This document shows, piece by piece, positions 43,940 to 53,220 of a DNA stretch of 64,000 nucleotides; positions within the stretch are counted from its first letter, which is position 1, and every line of letters starts with the position of its first letter. Made by a program: the position numbers and the translations under genes. The notes beneath the pieces were generated by a model. That model ran no database searches, was not told the DNA's origin, and saw only the letters and a list, made by a program, of their open reading frames with translations. Source of the DNA: Lutibacter sp. HS1-25 (GTDB taxonomy: Bacteria; Bacteroidota; Bacteroidia; Flavobacteriales; Flavobacteriaceae); assembly GCF_004121075.1 (NCBI RefSeq), contig NZ_RHLN01000001.1:124001-188000 (forward strand), in the 5' to 3' direction.

Positions 43940-45304
43940 TTATATAAAGTGAGTAATTAGCATAACAATCATTGCACAAATAAAAGGAATTGCATTTCTT
44001 TTGGCAATATCAAAAGGAGAGACTTTGGCAATTTCTGATGTGGCGAGTAGTACGCCCGATATTGGAGAAACAGTACGTCCCATTGAAGCTGCATATTCCA
44101 TTGGTAAAATCATTGAAGTTGTTGAAACACCTAAGCTGGTTGTGATTTTAGGCACCAAAGAGCCAAATGCAAAGAAAGCTGCGTTTCCACTTCCCATTAA
44201 AATAGAAGCCATAAAAATCATCAATGTCATTACAATACTAATGCCTATAGAACCTAAACCCAACATTTGCGAAGAATCAATCAAACCATCAATAAACATC
44301 AAACTAATCAATCCTTTTGCAAAAATATCAGCAGCAATAATTAAGGTTACAACCGATTTAAAAATATTGCCCATACCGTTAAAAAACAATTGTAAATTTT
44401 GAAAAACAACCTTAACATCTCGTGTGCGAATCAATTCAAAAATCAATCCTACAATAACACAAAATATCATAACTGTGGTTGTTCCTAAATTAATTGGAGG
44501 ATCAAAAAATGCAAAAATATCAGAAAATAACAACAATATAATCAATGGTAAAATTGGAATTATTGCGTAAATAAGAGGCACTTTTAACTCAATTTCTTTT
44601 TCTTCAAGAGCAGTTTCTTCAGCATTTTTACTTTTTTTATCGAAGTATTTATTAACTAAAAAATATACAATCATTAATGTAAAAGTTAAGGGTAGCATTA
44701 ATGGTATTTGAGATTGGAAAAAATGTGAAACAGAATCGGTTTCAATAATTTTAACAGAACTTGCTGTAATTACTGACGCTGGCCCCACTCCAAAAGCAGT
44801 ACAAGCTGTAATTACTGAAACTGCCGACAAACGACTTACGCCTAAATTTACCATAATTGGAAAAACTGAGGCCATTAATAACAATCCCAAACCTGCTGCT
44901 GAAGGAATACAAATAAATAAAAATTGCCCAATAGGAATTACCAATGAAGCCAAAACATAAGGATATTTTTTAAAAAACGACAAAGGTTTTAAAGCCAAAT
45001 ATACCAAAGCATCTGACGCTCCAATTTTGTCAATAAATGCTACAAAACCACCAATAGCCATAATCATTAATCCTACACCTGCATTGGTTTCGCTAAAAGC
45101 AAATTTGATATATTCAAACAAATCAAAAAAGCCACTATTTGTAGATTCTTGTATAAAAGGCATTTCAAAGCCAAGCATATAAGCTATTGAGAGCATTAAA
45201 AGGCCACTAAATAGCAAAACGGCATGTGGATAGACTTTTTTTAATAAAAGCCTGGCAACAATAACAATAAAAACGATTGAAATAATGGAACCAGTTAGAA
45301 TCAT
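43940..45304 (-). CDS. DcuC-type C4-dicarboxylate carrier family protein
   Basis: 454 residues with about 11-12 membrane helices. It resembles the DcuC/YfcC group of anaerobic C4-dicarboxylate or amino-acid/peptide carriers (GVGLMIMAIGGFVAFIDKIGASDALV, GPASVITASSVKI, MGSGNAAFFAFGSLVPKI, GRTVSPISGVLLATSEIAKVSPFDIAKRNAIPF). It is the first gene of the operon. Location beside isoaspartyl dipeptidase argues for transport of aspartate, succinate-like acids or (iso)aspartyl peptides; the exact substrate is open. Confidence 0.85.
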   Translation of the reverse strand: MILTGSIISIVFIVIVARLLLKKVYPHAVLLFSGLLMLSIAYMLGFEMPFIQESTNSGFFDLFEYIKFAFSETNAGVGLMIMAIGGFVAFIDKIGASDALVYLALKPLSFFKKYPYVLASLVIPIGQFLFICIPSAAGLGLLLMASVFPIMVNLGVSRLSAVSVITACTAFGVGPASVITASSVKIIETDSVSHFFQSQIPLMLPLTFTLMIVYFLVNKYFDKKSKNAEETALEEKEIELKVPLIYAIIPILPLIILLLFSDIFAFFDPPINLGTTTVMIFCVIVGLIFELIRTRDVKVVFQNLQLFFNGMGNIFKSVVTLIIAADIFAKGLISLMFIDGLIDSSQMLGLGSIGISIVMTLMIFMASILMGSGNAAFFAFGSLVPKITTSLGVSTTSMILPMEYAASMGRTVSPISGVLLATSEIAKVSPFDIAKRNAIPFICAMIVMLITHFI

Positions 45305-45339
45305 AGGCTTTCAGGATCAGAAAATGAAGTTATAAAATG

Positions 45340-45404
45340 GTGCTCTTTTTTTATAAAAATAGTATTTTTAGTTGAATAAATACAACTTCAATTATAAAAA
45401 GCAC
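45340..45404 (-). promoter_or_regulatory. Structured leader of the dcuC-iadA operon
   Basis: A long inverted repeat (45340-45356 with 45392-45404, ending GTGCT/AGCAC) encloses a shorter AGTTG/CAACT stem (45370-45374 with 45383-45387). It sits about 40-100 bases before the first gene. AT content is high, so the structure could be fortuitous. Confidence 0.35.
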
Positions 45405-45453
45405 TAAAAATAACGAAAGCAATTAAATTTGTTTAGGCTATTTCTAGCTTCGG

Positions 45454-45461
45454 CAAAAATA
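45454..45461 (-). promoter_or_regulatory. Candidate -7 box for the dcuC-iadA operon
   Basis: The minus strand reads TATTTTTG, about 150 bases upstream of the first gene. A second copy is at 45493-45500. No clear -33 sequence. Confidence 0.35.
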
Positions 45462-45536
45462 ATCTTTCTCTTAAAAGAGTAGGATTCAGAATCAAAAATA
45501 AACTTCCAGCTTTGGGTTTCTGTCTTTTAACTATTT

Positions 45537-46748
45537 CTAACCTTCTTCAGTATATTCTTCATATAAAAAGTCGTTATAAGGAAAGCGTGAAATGTGAATT
45601 TTTTTAACTTCTTCAAAAACCTTTTCTTTAAATTCTTCCAAATTTTCTTTATTTAAAGCCGAGATAAACAAACAATTGTTGTCTAATTTGTTCATCCAGG
45701 TTTTTTTCCATTCTTCTAAGGTGTAGTGTTCTTTGGTTTTTTCGGTTACCAAATCATCTTCATCAATGGTTTCGTGTTTGTAAGCATCAATTTTATTAAA
45801 AACCATGATTACTGGTTTGTCGGCACTTTTAATTTCAGCTAAAATTTTGTTTACAGATGCAATGTGGTCTTCAAAAGTAGGATGAGAAATATCTACAACG
45901 TGCAATAATAAATCGGCTTCTCTAACTTCGTCTAAAGTAGATTTAAAAGATTCTACCAATTGGGTTGGTAATTTTCTAATAAAACCAACAGTATCAGTTA
46001 ATAAAAAAGGAATGTTTTTAATAACAACCTTTCTAACAGTGGTATCTAAAGTGGCAAATAATTTATTTTCGGCAAAAACATCACTTTTACTAATAACGTT
46101 CATTAAAGTAGATTTTCCAACGTTGGTATAACCAACCAAAGCAACACGCACCATTTTACCACGGTTTTTGCGTTGCACAGCCATTTGTTTGTCTATTACT
46201 TTTAGTTTTTCTTTAAGTAAAACTATTTTATCTCTAATAATACGTCTGTCTGTTTCAATTTCAGTTTCACCAGGACCTCTTAATCCAATTCCCCCTTTTT
46301 GACGCTCTAAGTGTGTCCACAATCTGGTTAATCGCGGTAGTAAATATTGGCATTGCGCCAATTCAACCTGAGTACGCGCGTAACTTGTTTGGGCTCTACT
46401 TGCAAAAATATCAAGTATTAAATTGGTTCTGTCAAGTACTTTGCAGTTTAAAACTTTTTCAATATTTCTTAATTGAGAAGAAGAAAGTTCATCGTCAAAA
46501 ATAGCAGTTTCAATATGATGCAAATCCATATAAGCCTTTACTTCTTCTAACTTTCCTGTTCCCAGAAAAGTTTTTGGATTTGGCATATCAAGATTTTGGG
46601 TGAAGCGTTTAACAGCTACACCACCCGCAGTTAAAGTTAAAAACTCCAACTCGTCTAAATATTCATTTGCTTGTTCTTCATTTTGATGTTGGGTAATAAC
46701 ACCTATTAAAACAGCCTCTTCTGAGGTTACTTTTTTTTCTTCAATCAT
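45537..46748 (-). CDS. hflX: GTPase HflX
   Basis: The start is set at the ATG at 46748 (MIEEKKVTSEEAVLIGV), not at an in-frame ATG at 46784, because a TAnnTTTG promoter box at 46782-46789 would leave the longer start outside the transcript. 403 residues. HflX domain, then a G domain with G1 GYTNVGKST, G3 DTVGF and G4 NKID. GLRGPGETEIETDRR is an HflX signature. HflX binds the 50S subunit and splits stalled or heat-damaged ribosomes. Confidence 0.94.
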   Translation of the reverse strand: MIEEKKVTSEEAVLIGVITQHQNEEQANEYLDELEFLTLTAGGVAVKRFTQNLDMPNPKTFLGTGKLEEVKAYMDLHHIETAIFDDELSSSQLRNIEKVLNCKVLDRTNLILDIFASRAQTSYARTQVELAQCQYLLPRLTRLWTHLERQKGGIGLRGPGETEIETDRRIIRDKIVLLKEKLKVIDKQMAVQRKNRGKMVRVALVGYTNVGKSTLMNVISKSDVFAENKLFATLDTTVRKVVIKNIPFLLTDTVGFIRKLPTQLVESFKSTLDEVREADLLLHVVDISHPTFEDHIASVNKILAEIKSADKPVIMVFNKIDAYKHETIDEDDLVTEKTKEHYTLEEWKKTWMNKLDNNCLFISALNKENLEEFKEKVFEEVKKIHISRFPYNDFLYEEYTEEG

Positions 46749-46781
46749 ATTGCAAATAGCTTCAGCTAAAATTAATTTCAG

Positions 46782-46789
46782 CAAAGATA
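46782..46789 (-). promoter_or_regulatory. Candidate -7 box of hflX
   Basis: The minus strand reads TATCTTTG, matching TAnnTTTG, 33 bases upstream of the chosen hflX ATG. Confidence 0.5.
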
Positions 46790-46842
46790 CAAATACCTAG
46801 TTTAATTCTAATTTTGTACTTTGGACTTTTTAAAAATACTTT

Positions 46843-47832
46843 ATGTTTTCTAACACTATTGAAGAAAAAAACGACAGCATTTATACTGTTGCTTTTTATA
46901 ACCTCGAAAATTTATATGATACAGTTCACGATGAAAATACGTTGGATACCGATTTTACACCAACCGGATTTAAAAAGTGGAATACGAAACGGTATAAAAA
47001 TAAAATTAGAAAGTTAGGCAATGTAATTGGGCAAATTGGTTTGGATAAATCTGTTTATGCACCTGCTATAGTTGGTGTTGTTGAAGTTGAAAACGCTGAA
47101 GTGCTAAGAGATTTGGTGCAGAGTGATGGTTTGAAAAATGAAAATTATGATTTTGTACACTACGATTCTCCAGACGAGCGCGGTATTGATGTGGCATTGT
47201 TGTATAAAAAAGAATTGTTTGAATTGGTTGGTTCTCAAACTTTTCCGCTGTATTTAACGGGTTTTAATGGTGAAAGAGATTTTACAAGAGACATTTTATT
47301 GGTGCAGGGTAATTTAAATGGTGAATTTGTAAATGTTATTGTAAATCATTGGCCTTCAAGACGAAACGGGAATGGAGAAACTGTTGATAAGCGAATTTCA
47401 GCTTCAGAAAAAGTATTGGAAATTGTTGATTTGATAAATGCTGAAGATGAAGATGCTAAAATAATTATTATGGGCGATTTTAACGATGACCCAACAAATA
47501 TTAGTGTTAAAGAATATTTGGTAAATGATACTTTTTACAATCCGATGGAAAGTTTAATTAGTACGGGAAATGGCACATTAAACTACAAAGGAACTTGGCA
47601 TTTGTTTGATCAAATTATTTTTTCGAAAAACTTTTTAGAAAAAGAAGAGGATAAGCATTTGTTTAAATATGCTGAAATTTTTGATAAGCCATTTTTAAAA
47701 ATTTGGAAAGGAAAATACAAAGGAAATCCTTATAGAACCTATATGGGAAAATGGTATCAAGGTGGTTTTAGCGATCATTTTCCAGTGTATATTTATTTGG
47801 AAAAAGATGACATAAAAAAAAGAGCTATTTGA
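46843..47832 (+). CDS. EEP-family endonuclease/exonuclease/phosphatase without signal peptide
   Basis: 329 residues. EEP blocks: YTVAFYNLENLYDTVHDE (Asn and Glu), IVGVVEVENAEVL (metal-binding Glu), DSPDERGIDVALLY, VNHWPSRRNG (His), IIMGDFNDDP (catalytic Asp-x-Asn) and GGFSDHFPVYIYL (final Asp-His). An in-frame stop at 46831 excludes a longer start, so there is no secretion signal. It is a clear paralogue of the exported nuclease at 56343. The substrate could be nucleic acid or a phosphate ester. A hairpin overlaps its stop. Confidence 0.88.
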   Translation: MFSNTIEEKNDSIYTVAFYNLENLYDTVHDENTLDTDFTPTGFKKWNTKRYKNKIRKLGNVIGQIGLDKSVYAPAIVGVVEVENAEVLRDLVQSDGLKNENYDFVHYDSPDERGIDVALLYKKELFELVGSQTFPLYLTGFNGERDFTRDILLVQGNLNGEFVNVIVNHWPSRRNGNGETVDKRISASEKVLEIVDLINAEDEDAKIIIMGDFNDDPTNISVKEYLVNDTFYNPMESLISTGNGTLNYKGTWHLFDQIIFSKNFLEKEEDKHLFKYAEIFDKPFLKIWKGKYKGNPYRTYMGKWYQGGFSDHFPVYIYLEKDDIKKRAI

Positions 47833-47865
47833 AAAATAATTAATTTTTCAAATAGCTCTTTTTGA
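47817..47865. terminator. Bidirectional terminator after the leaderless nuclease
   Basis: A perfect 21-bp inverted repeat with a 5-base loop. The left arm lies in the last codons of the nuclease gene. T runs follow on both strands. Confidence 0.88.
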
Positions 47866-47873
47866 CATTTTTT

Positions 47874-48200
47874 TTATTTAATGGTGATTTTCATTTCGTA
47901 GGTTTTTTTAACTTTTCCAGGGTTAGCCAATACTTTTCCGTTTACATTTTCACGTATAAAAGTTAAAACATCTTTGTCTATTGATTCAACTTTTAAAACA
48001 ATTATTTCTCCTTCTGAACTAAAAGAAAAAGTAATGTTAGCTGAAATTGGAGCGTTAAAATCGCTGTTAGATGCATCAACCAATTCTATAATTTGTTTTC
48101 TTATTTCATCTCCAGAAATACCAGGGTTTGAAATTGAATTAGCGAATATAGTTGTAGTTGCGAATACGAAGGCAATTGCCAATAATTTAAATTTATTCAT
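47874..48200 (-). CDS. Small exported protein, possibly TonB C-terminal-like
   Basis: 108 residues with a signal peptide (MNKFKLLAIAFVFATTTIFAN). The mature part has alternating strands and ends VNGKVLANPGKVKKTYEMKITIK, loosely like TonB C-terminal domains found as stand-alone proteins in Bacteroidota. There is no anchor. The function is unknown. It has its own promoter-like box. Confidence 0.7.
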   Translation of the reverse strand: MNKFKLLAIAFVFATTTIFANSISNPGISGDEIRKQIIELVDASNSDFNAPISANITFSFSSEGEIIVLKVESIDKDVLTFIRENVNGKVLANPGKVKKTYEMKITIK

Positions 48201-48235
48201 AATATTTAACTTTTAAGTCTGTTGTTTAACTATGT

Positions 48236-48243
48236 CAAATTTA
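48236..48243 (-). promoter_or_regulatory. Candidate -7 box of the small exported gene
   Basis: The minus strand reads TAAATTTG, a TAnnTTTG match 35 bases before the ATG. The rest of this 187-base spacer is very AT-rich and holds nothing else recognisable. Confidence 0.45.
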
Positions 48244-48387
48244 TGACTAATTTAAATAGAAAAAACGTTTTCGTAATTTTTGAAAAATATTCAAGTCTAT
48301 TTTTTAAATATTGCACATTTGATAATAAATATGTTAAATACGTATATTGAAATATAATATTTTAATATTTATATGCTAAAAATTACA

Positions 48388-50439
48388 CTATCTATAATTT
48401 GGATTGTAATCTAAAGGCGCATTTTTCGGCGAATTTGGGTTCGAAATCAAATTATTTGTTGCACTCGAATAAATAATCCATTCGCTATTATTAAATAAAT
48501 TAGACGGATTGTTTATCCATGTATTTCTAACTGCACCACCATCTAAATATTCCCAATTTGTTGCATTGCCATCTTGGCCAATAATACCAAAAATATCAAT
48601 GGTTTTTCCTGTATTATCTACTAATTCATAAACATCATCACCATTGCCCGAAATATAAGTGCTTACAATATTAGGCGCCATATTAAAAACAGTTTCAAAA
48701 TCGGTATTTGCAATAATGGCAAAACCACCAGCTGAAATATGAATTCCATCTAAACCAACCGGATTGCTCGAAACGCTTGTTGAACCATTTAAATATTTGT
48801 TCAATTTCCAACCATTTAAACTAACACTGCTTTCACCGGCATTGTACAATTCAACAAATCGTGCAGAGACATTGTTTTTAGGATCGGCAATTTCAGTAAT
48901 CATTATTTTTGGAACAAAAACTTTGCAAACTTCAAATGGATCGGTAAATGCTACATCATCAATTTTTCTAATTTCTAAATTAGAACTTAAAACGCCTGTA
49001 ATTGAACCGTGACCTTTGGGAAATAAATCATTGGCAAATGTTGCTTTTCCATTGGTAAAAACGCTTAATTTTAGAGCTTCGTTACAGGTTTCCAATGTTC
49101 TAATTCCGTCATTTTCGCCACTAAAAAAGGTGTAAGATTTGCTTAATTCATTTTCTGTTAATTGTACATCTACTACTTTAACCAAGGTGCTTTCCAGGTT
49201 TTTGTTTGAAGTTTCTGAAATCGAAATTTCTTTTGGTATTATTGAATAAAACTGATCTGTTTTGTAAATAAATTCGGGTATTTTTTCTGAAGTAACTTCA
49301 GTAATTGCTGTTTTCTTCGGAAAACCGATAGTTAAAACACCGTCATCTTCAGTCATATATAACTTATTTAAATTGATTAAAACTTTGGAGCCAATTGGGT
49401 AGGTTTCAAAAATGGCTTCTTTATCTATTAATAGTTGTATACCTGCTGTTGGGTTTTCAATGGCATCCTGAATAACGAGTTTGTGCTCAAAATTTTGGTG
49501 TTCATCACTTGAAATCACAAAACCTTCAACTATATAATTGGTGTCAACGCCAAATTCAACCATATTACCTTCATACATTTTACGCACATCAACCAATGAA
49601 ATGGTTGGTAATAAATTTGAATAATCACAACGTGGTTCTGTAAAATTCAGGTCTTTAGGATCTCTAATATACAATTGAAAATTGTCGTAATAATTGCTAA
49701 AAATAGCGGTAATGGTACCTTTGCCTTCGGGTAATAATTCATTTTTAAAATCGGCATAACCACTATTTCTTAAAATCACATTTCCGCTTAAATCACAATT
49801 GTTCGAAAAAATATTTAGCAGCCGATCAACAGTTTGGGTATTGTTTAAATTTCCGTATGTTTTACCCAGTTCAATATCATTGAATTGTACATTTTCAATG
49901 CTAATGAGCATTTCTAATAGCGAATCATTTAATTCGTTAAAGTTTACAATTTTGGGTGTAATTTTTGCGACTTCACAAGAGCGAACAATGTAATTATTGA
50001 TTTCTGTTGAAGGAATTCTATCCATTTCTGTTCCAACGGCTTTGCCAATTTGTAAACTTCCATAACTATAGCCAATGGCAAGACCTTTTAATTTTATAAA
50101 TATTTTTCGTCCCACATTGTATTTGGTGTACAAATCGCTTTGGTCAATAGCAATTTTTATGGCTGCAGTTGGGTTTTCGGGTTTGTCTTGTATGGAAATG
50201 GTTTTATAAATATTGCCCATTTCATCATTAGAAACCACATAACCTTCAATAATTACATCAGTTTCAATAACGGTTGCACCACCGTATTTGTACATTTCTT
50301 TTACTTGTTGAAGGGTGTTTGTAACTGTAATTTCGGGTTCATTACATGTTATTTGTGGACTTGCAAAATCAGTGTCTTTTACACAAGCCGAAAAAAGTAA
50401 CAAACACAGGTATATTTTTAATATTTTAAACTTTTTCAT
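48388..50439 (-). CDS. Lipoprotein with two DUF5689 repeats and a lamin-tail domain
   Basis: The start is set at 50439, which gives a lipoprotein signal (MKKFKILKIYLCLLLFSACVKD) and avoids overlap with the receptor gene. 683 residues. Two homologous units (roughly 30-240 and 250-480) each contain VIEGYVVSNDE-like and SIQDKPENPTAAIKI-like strands, the DUF5689 pattern, which resembles an OB-fold. A lamin-tail domain follows at about 510-670 (KIMITEIADPKNNVSARFVELYNAGESSVSLNGWKL). It should be a surface or periplasmic binding protein. It is the last gene behind a TonB-dependent receptor, 10 bases away, in the position of a SusD-like partner. Confidence 0.83.
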   Translation of the reverse strand: MKKFKILKIYLCLLLFSACVKDTDFASPQITCNEPEITVTNTLQQVKEMYKYGGATVIETDVIIEGYVVSNDEMGNIYKTISIQDKPENPTAAIKIAIDQSDLYTKYNVGRKIFIKLKGLAIGYSYGSLQIGKAVGTEMDRIPSTEINNYIVRSCEVAKITPKIVNFNELNDSLLEMLISIENVQFNDIELGKTYGNLNNTQTVDRLLNIFSNNCDLSGNVILRNSGYADFKNELLPEGKGTITAIFSNYYDNFQLYIRDPKDLNFTEPRCDYSNLLPTISLVDVRKMYEGNMVEFGVDTNYIVEGFVISSDEHQNFEHKLVIQDAIENPTAGIQLLIDKEAIFETYPIGSKVLINLNKLYMTEDDGVLTIGFPKKTAITEVTSEKIPEFIYKTDQFYSIIPKEISISETSNKNLESTLVKVVDVQLTENELSKSYTFFSGENDGIRTLETCNEALKLSVFTNGKATFANDLFPKGHGSITGVLSSNLEIRKIDDVAFTDPFEVCKVFVPKIMITEIADPKNNVSARFVELYNAGESSVSLNGWKLNKYLNGSTSVSSNPVGLDGIHISAGGFAIIANTDFETVFNMAPNIVSTYISGNGDDVYELVDNTGKTIDIFGIIGQDGNATNWEYLDGGAVRNTWINNPSNLFNNSEWIIYSSATNNLISNPNSPKNAPLDYNPNYR

Positions 50440-50449
50440 ATTCAATATT

Positions 50450-53197
50450 TTAAATTCTGACATAAAAATTAATATAATAGGATGCGCCATTGCCGTACCA
50501 ATATTTTGGTCCAAAAAGTGGCGTATTTAATTGTTTGTCTTGTTTTAATTCTGAGTAATTGGCATTTCTGGGTTGCTCAAAACCGCCAGTTTTATATATT
50601 TCGCCTAAAACATTGTTAATTCCAATAAAAAAGCCAAAGTATTTATGCTGTTTTAACCACGATTTTCCGCCAACGATATTCAGTAAAAAAACAGCATCAA
50701 ATTTTTCTTGATGCAATAAATTATCTACTTGATTTTGAGTTATCTCAACACCTGTTTCATCATCAACAAAAGGAATCCCATCAGCATCTAAATAAAAATT
50801 ATTGGTTCTAAGTAGTGGCGAAATATCTAAATAATTGTTGGTTAGTAAATTGCCATTTATTTGAAACCACCAAAACTTTGGGTCTCGGTATTCAAAACCC
50901 AACGAATAACCTTGTTGAGGTGTTCCTGATACTCGATAATTTTTTAAATAGGAGGTGCCAAAATCAGCATTTGAATCCACAAAATTATCAGATGCTAAAT
51001 ACAAATTGGGATTGTTATTGTAGGTAAATTGTCCAAACGATCCAGCAGCCAAAATACTTATAAGCGAATTTATTTGGTACATAGCACTTAGCTCAACACC
51101 GCGGTTTAATTTTTCAATTCCTGTAACAATTTCGTTTACAAAATCGGCTTCATCACCTTGCAAACCTTCAGCAAAAAGAAAAGAAGTTTCAATAGCATTT
51201 GAAAATTTTGTGTAATAACCTGTAATTCTTCCTTGAAATTTTGGAGCTCTGTACATATAAGTCAAATCTCCTGTTATAATTTTTTCACTGGTTAAATTTG
51301 GTGTGTAATTACTGTTAACTCGTGAGTTTGAAAACGTATTTCTAATGTTAGGCGGATTTGAGAAATATCCTGCATTTAAACTCGCCAAATGTCGCCCCGA
51401 AAATTTATAAGTCAAACCACCTTTTGCGCTGATATTTAAAAAATATTTTTGCTCACTTTTGCCAAAAGAATTTGTTGGGTAAGTACCATTTTTATACAAT
51501 CCTTCACGCTGATAGCTGGTGTTGTTAATGTTAAATGAAGCAAAATAATCTACTTTTTTACCAACATGTTGCAACTGTGCAAAAGCTTCAAAAACCGATG
51601 CTTTTATGGTGTAATTGTATTGAAAATCTTGACCAACATTTACCATTTTATTGGGGTTGTTTAAGTCGTTTTGTTTGGCATCTCCCAGTGCGTATTGGTC
51701 TAAATCTAAAAAACCGTTTCCACCCAGTAAATCGAGCATATTTGCATAATTTTTTGAATTTAAATTTTGATAATAAATACCTGCATTTAAATTAAAATTG
51801 TTGTTGAGGTTGGTGTTTAAAATAGCATTAAATGATAATTGAGAATCTTCAACCCTGTCTTCATATAAATAATACAAAGCGTTGCCTTTGTCTGCATTTA
51901 CCTGATATAAATTTGACCAATTTATTTGACCGTTATTTTTAAAATTTTGTTCAGATAAATACGCGTTTGAATAGTCTAAATTGTCTTTAAAACGCAAGTA
52001 ATAACTTGGTAAATATTTCCAGTAAGTTGGGTCTGGATTTGGCGCATTAAAATAGCCTAATCTACTGTTGCCAATATGTCCAAATTGATATGCTAAAGTG
52101 GTAATTATTGAAGTTTTATTGTTGTTATAATAATGACTTAATAAAACCATGGGTTCCATAATTTCTTTCATTCGAGCGTTTCGGTTATCACCTTTTTGTT
52201 CGCCCCAATATGAGTTGTATTTGTAGCCTTTTAAATCGTAAACTTCTTGGGTATTTGCTGAAGATTTTCCTCTTTTATTGTAAGCTGTTAAAGCAGTGAA
52301 ATTGAAACTATGTTTCTGATTTAATTTTTTTTCAGCTGAAAAATAGCCCGACCAAGCGTTGTAAGTGGTGCCATCATTGTAACCATTTTGTGATGCTCTG
52401 TATGAACCCGAGCCTACAAAAGCCCAGTTGTTTTTGGTAAATCCTGTTGCGTAAGTCATCATCATTCTGCCGTTATAACTTTTGTTGGTTGAAGCCAAAG
52501 AAGCCTTTGCTCCGGGTTGATGGTCGGATGCGCGAACACTAAAATTTGTGGTTCCTAAAACACCTCCAAAAGTGTAAGAAGCTGGTGCAATTCCGGTTGT
52601 AAATTGCTGGTTTCTAAAAGCATCATTTAAGCCGCCCCAATTGCTCCATTGCGGACGCCCATCGTACAATTTATTCATTTCAACACCGTTTATTGAAATG
52701 GTTCCCTGACTGGAATCGTAACCGCGAACTTTAAACCAAGCCTGACTAAAATTATAGGCAGCAGCTTTTAAATAAATATCTTTTGAAGATTGAAAAACAC
52801 CCGAAACATATGTCGAATTTTGATCGTTGTCATCAGATAAATCATCATCGGTTAATAAAATAATACTTTTATCTTCAAATTCAGGAATAGTGGCTTCTAA
52901 GTAAACAATGCCTAAATCGGTGTTTTGATTTTCAAAAATTGCAAAAGGAATGTTTTTAGGCTGATAATTTTTAATAGTTGCAATTAATAAATAACTACCA
53001 GTTGTTAGGTTTTGAAATTCAAAAATTCCTTCTGAATTGGTTTTAATTTCAAGATTTGTTCCATTGATTTTTACAGAAACATTTGCAATTGGATTTTCTG
53101 TGTAGGCATCAACTATTTTTCCTTGAAGTGTTGATTGTGCTAAAGTTATTTGGAAAAAACTCAAATAAAAGATCGCAATAAATAGTACTTTTTTCAT
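50450..53197 (-). CDS. TonB-dependent receptor with carboxypeptidase-like regulatory domain
   Basis: The start is at the ATG at 53197; a TTG two codons earlier is not needed. 915 residues. Signal peptide (ends ITLAQS), a CarboxypepD_reg-like domain (TLQGKIVDAYTENPIANVSVKI, about 22-100), a plug domain (FKVRGYDSSQGTISINGVEMN, about 150-270) and a beta-barrel ending in a terminal aromatic-rich strand (SYYINFYVRI). It takes up a large substrate with TonB energy. It lies between the lamin-tail/T9SS gene and the DUF5689 lipoprotein, in one operon. The nuclease neighbours suggest nucleic-acid fragments as cargo (inference). Confidence 0.92.
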   Translation of the reverse strand: MKKVLFIAIFYLSFFQITLAQSTLQGKIVDAYTENPIANVSVKINGTNLEIKTNSEGIFEFQNLTTGSYLLIATIKNYQPKNIPFAIFENQNTDLGIVYLEATIPEFEDKSIILLTDDDLSDDNDQNSTYVSGVFQSSKDIYLKAAAYNFSQAWFKVRGYDSSQGTISINGVEMNKLYDGRPQWSNWGGLNDAFRNQQFTTGIAPASYTFGGVLGTTNFSVRASDHQPGAKASLASTNKSYNGRMMMTYATGFTKNNWAFVGSGSYRASQNGYNDGTTYNAWSGYFSAEKKLNQKHSFNFTALTAYNKRGKSSANTQEVYDLKGYKYNSYWGEQKGDNRNARMKEIMEPMVLLSHYYNNNKTSIITTLAYQFGHIGNSRLGYFNAPNPDPTYWKYLPSYYLRFKDNLDYSNAYLSEQNFKNNGQINWSNLYQVNADKGNALYYLYEDRVEDSQLSFNAILNTNLNNNFNLNAGIYYQNLNSKNYANMLDLLGGNGFLDLDQYALGDAKQNDLNNPNKMVNVGQDFQYNYTIKASVFEAFAQLQHVGKKVDYFASFNINNTSYQREGLYKNGTYPTNSFGKSEQKYFLNISAKGGLTYKFSGRHLASLNAGYFSNPPNIRNTFSNSRVNSNYTPNLTSEKIITGDLTYMYRAPKFQGRITGYYTKFSNAIETSFLFAEGLQGDEADFVNEIVTGIEKLNRGVELSAMYQINSLISILAAGSFGQFTYNNNPNLYLASDNFVDSNADFGTSYLKNYRVSGTPQQGYSLGFEYRDPKFWWFQINGNLLTNNYLDISPLLRTNNFYLDADGIPFVDDETGVEITQNQVDNLLHQEKFDAVFLLNIVGGKSWLKQHKYFGFFIGINNVLGEIYKTGGFEQPRNANYSELKQDKQLNTPLFGPKYWYGNGASYYINFYVRI

Positions 53198-53220
53198 TAA
53201 CAATTTACTTTTTCAGATTA

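Noticed and set aside
46814-47017. Plus-strand frame with a hydrophobic start just before the leaderless nuclease
   Set aside because: I considered whether it could be a signal peptide joined by a frameshift. It is out of frame, continues as nonsense across conserved nuclease codons, and no slippery site is evident.
50439-50514. Longer N terminus for the DUF5689 lipoprotein
   Set aside because: The upstream residues are not a signal peptide and overlap the end of the receptor gene; the ATG at 50439 gives a standard lipoprotein signal.
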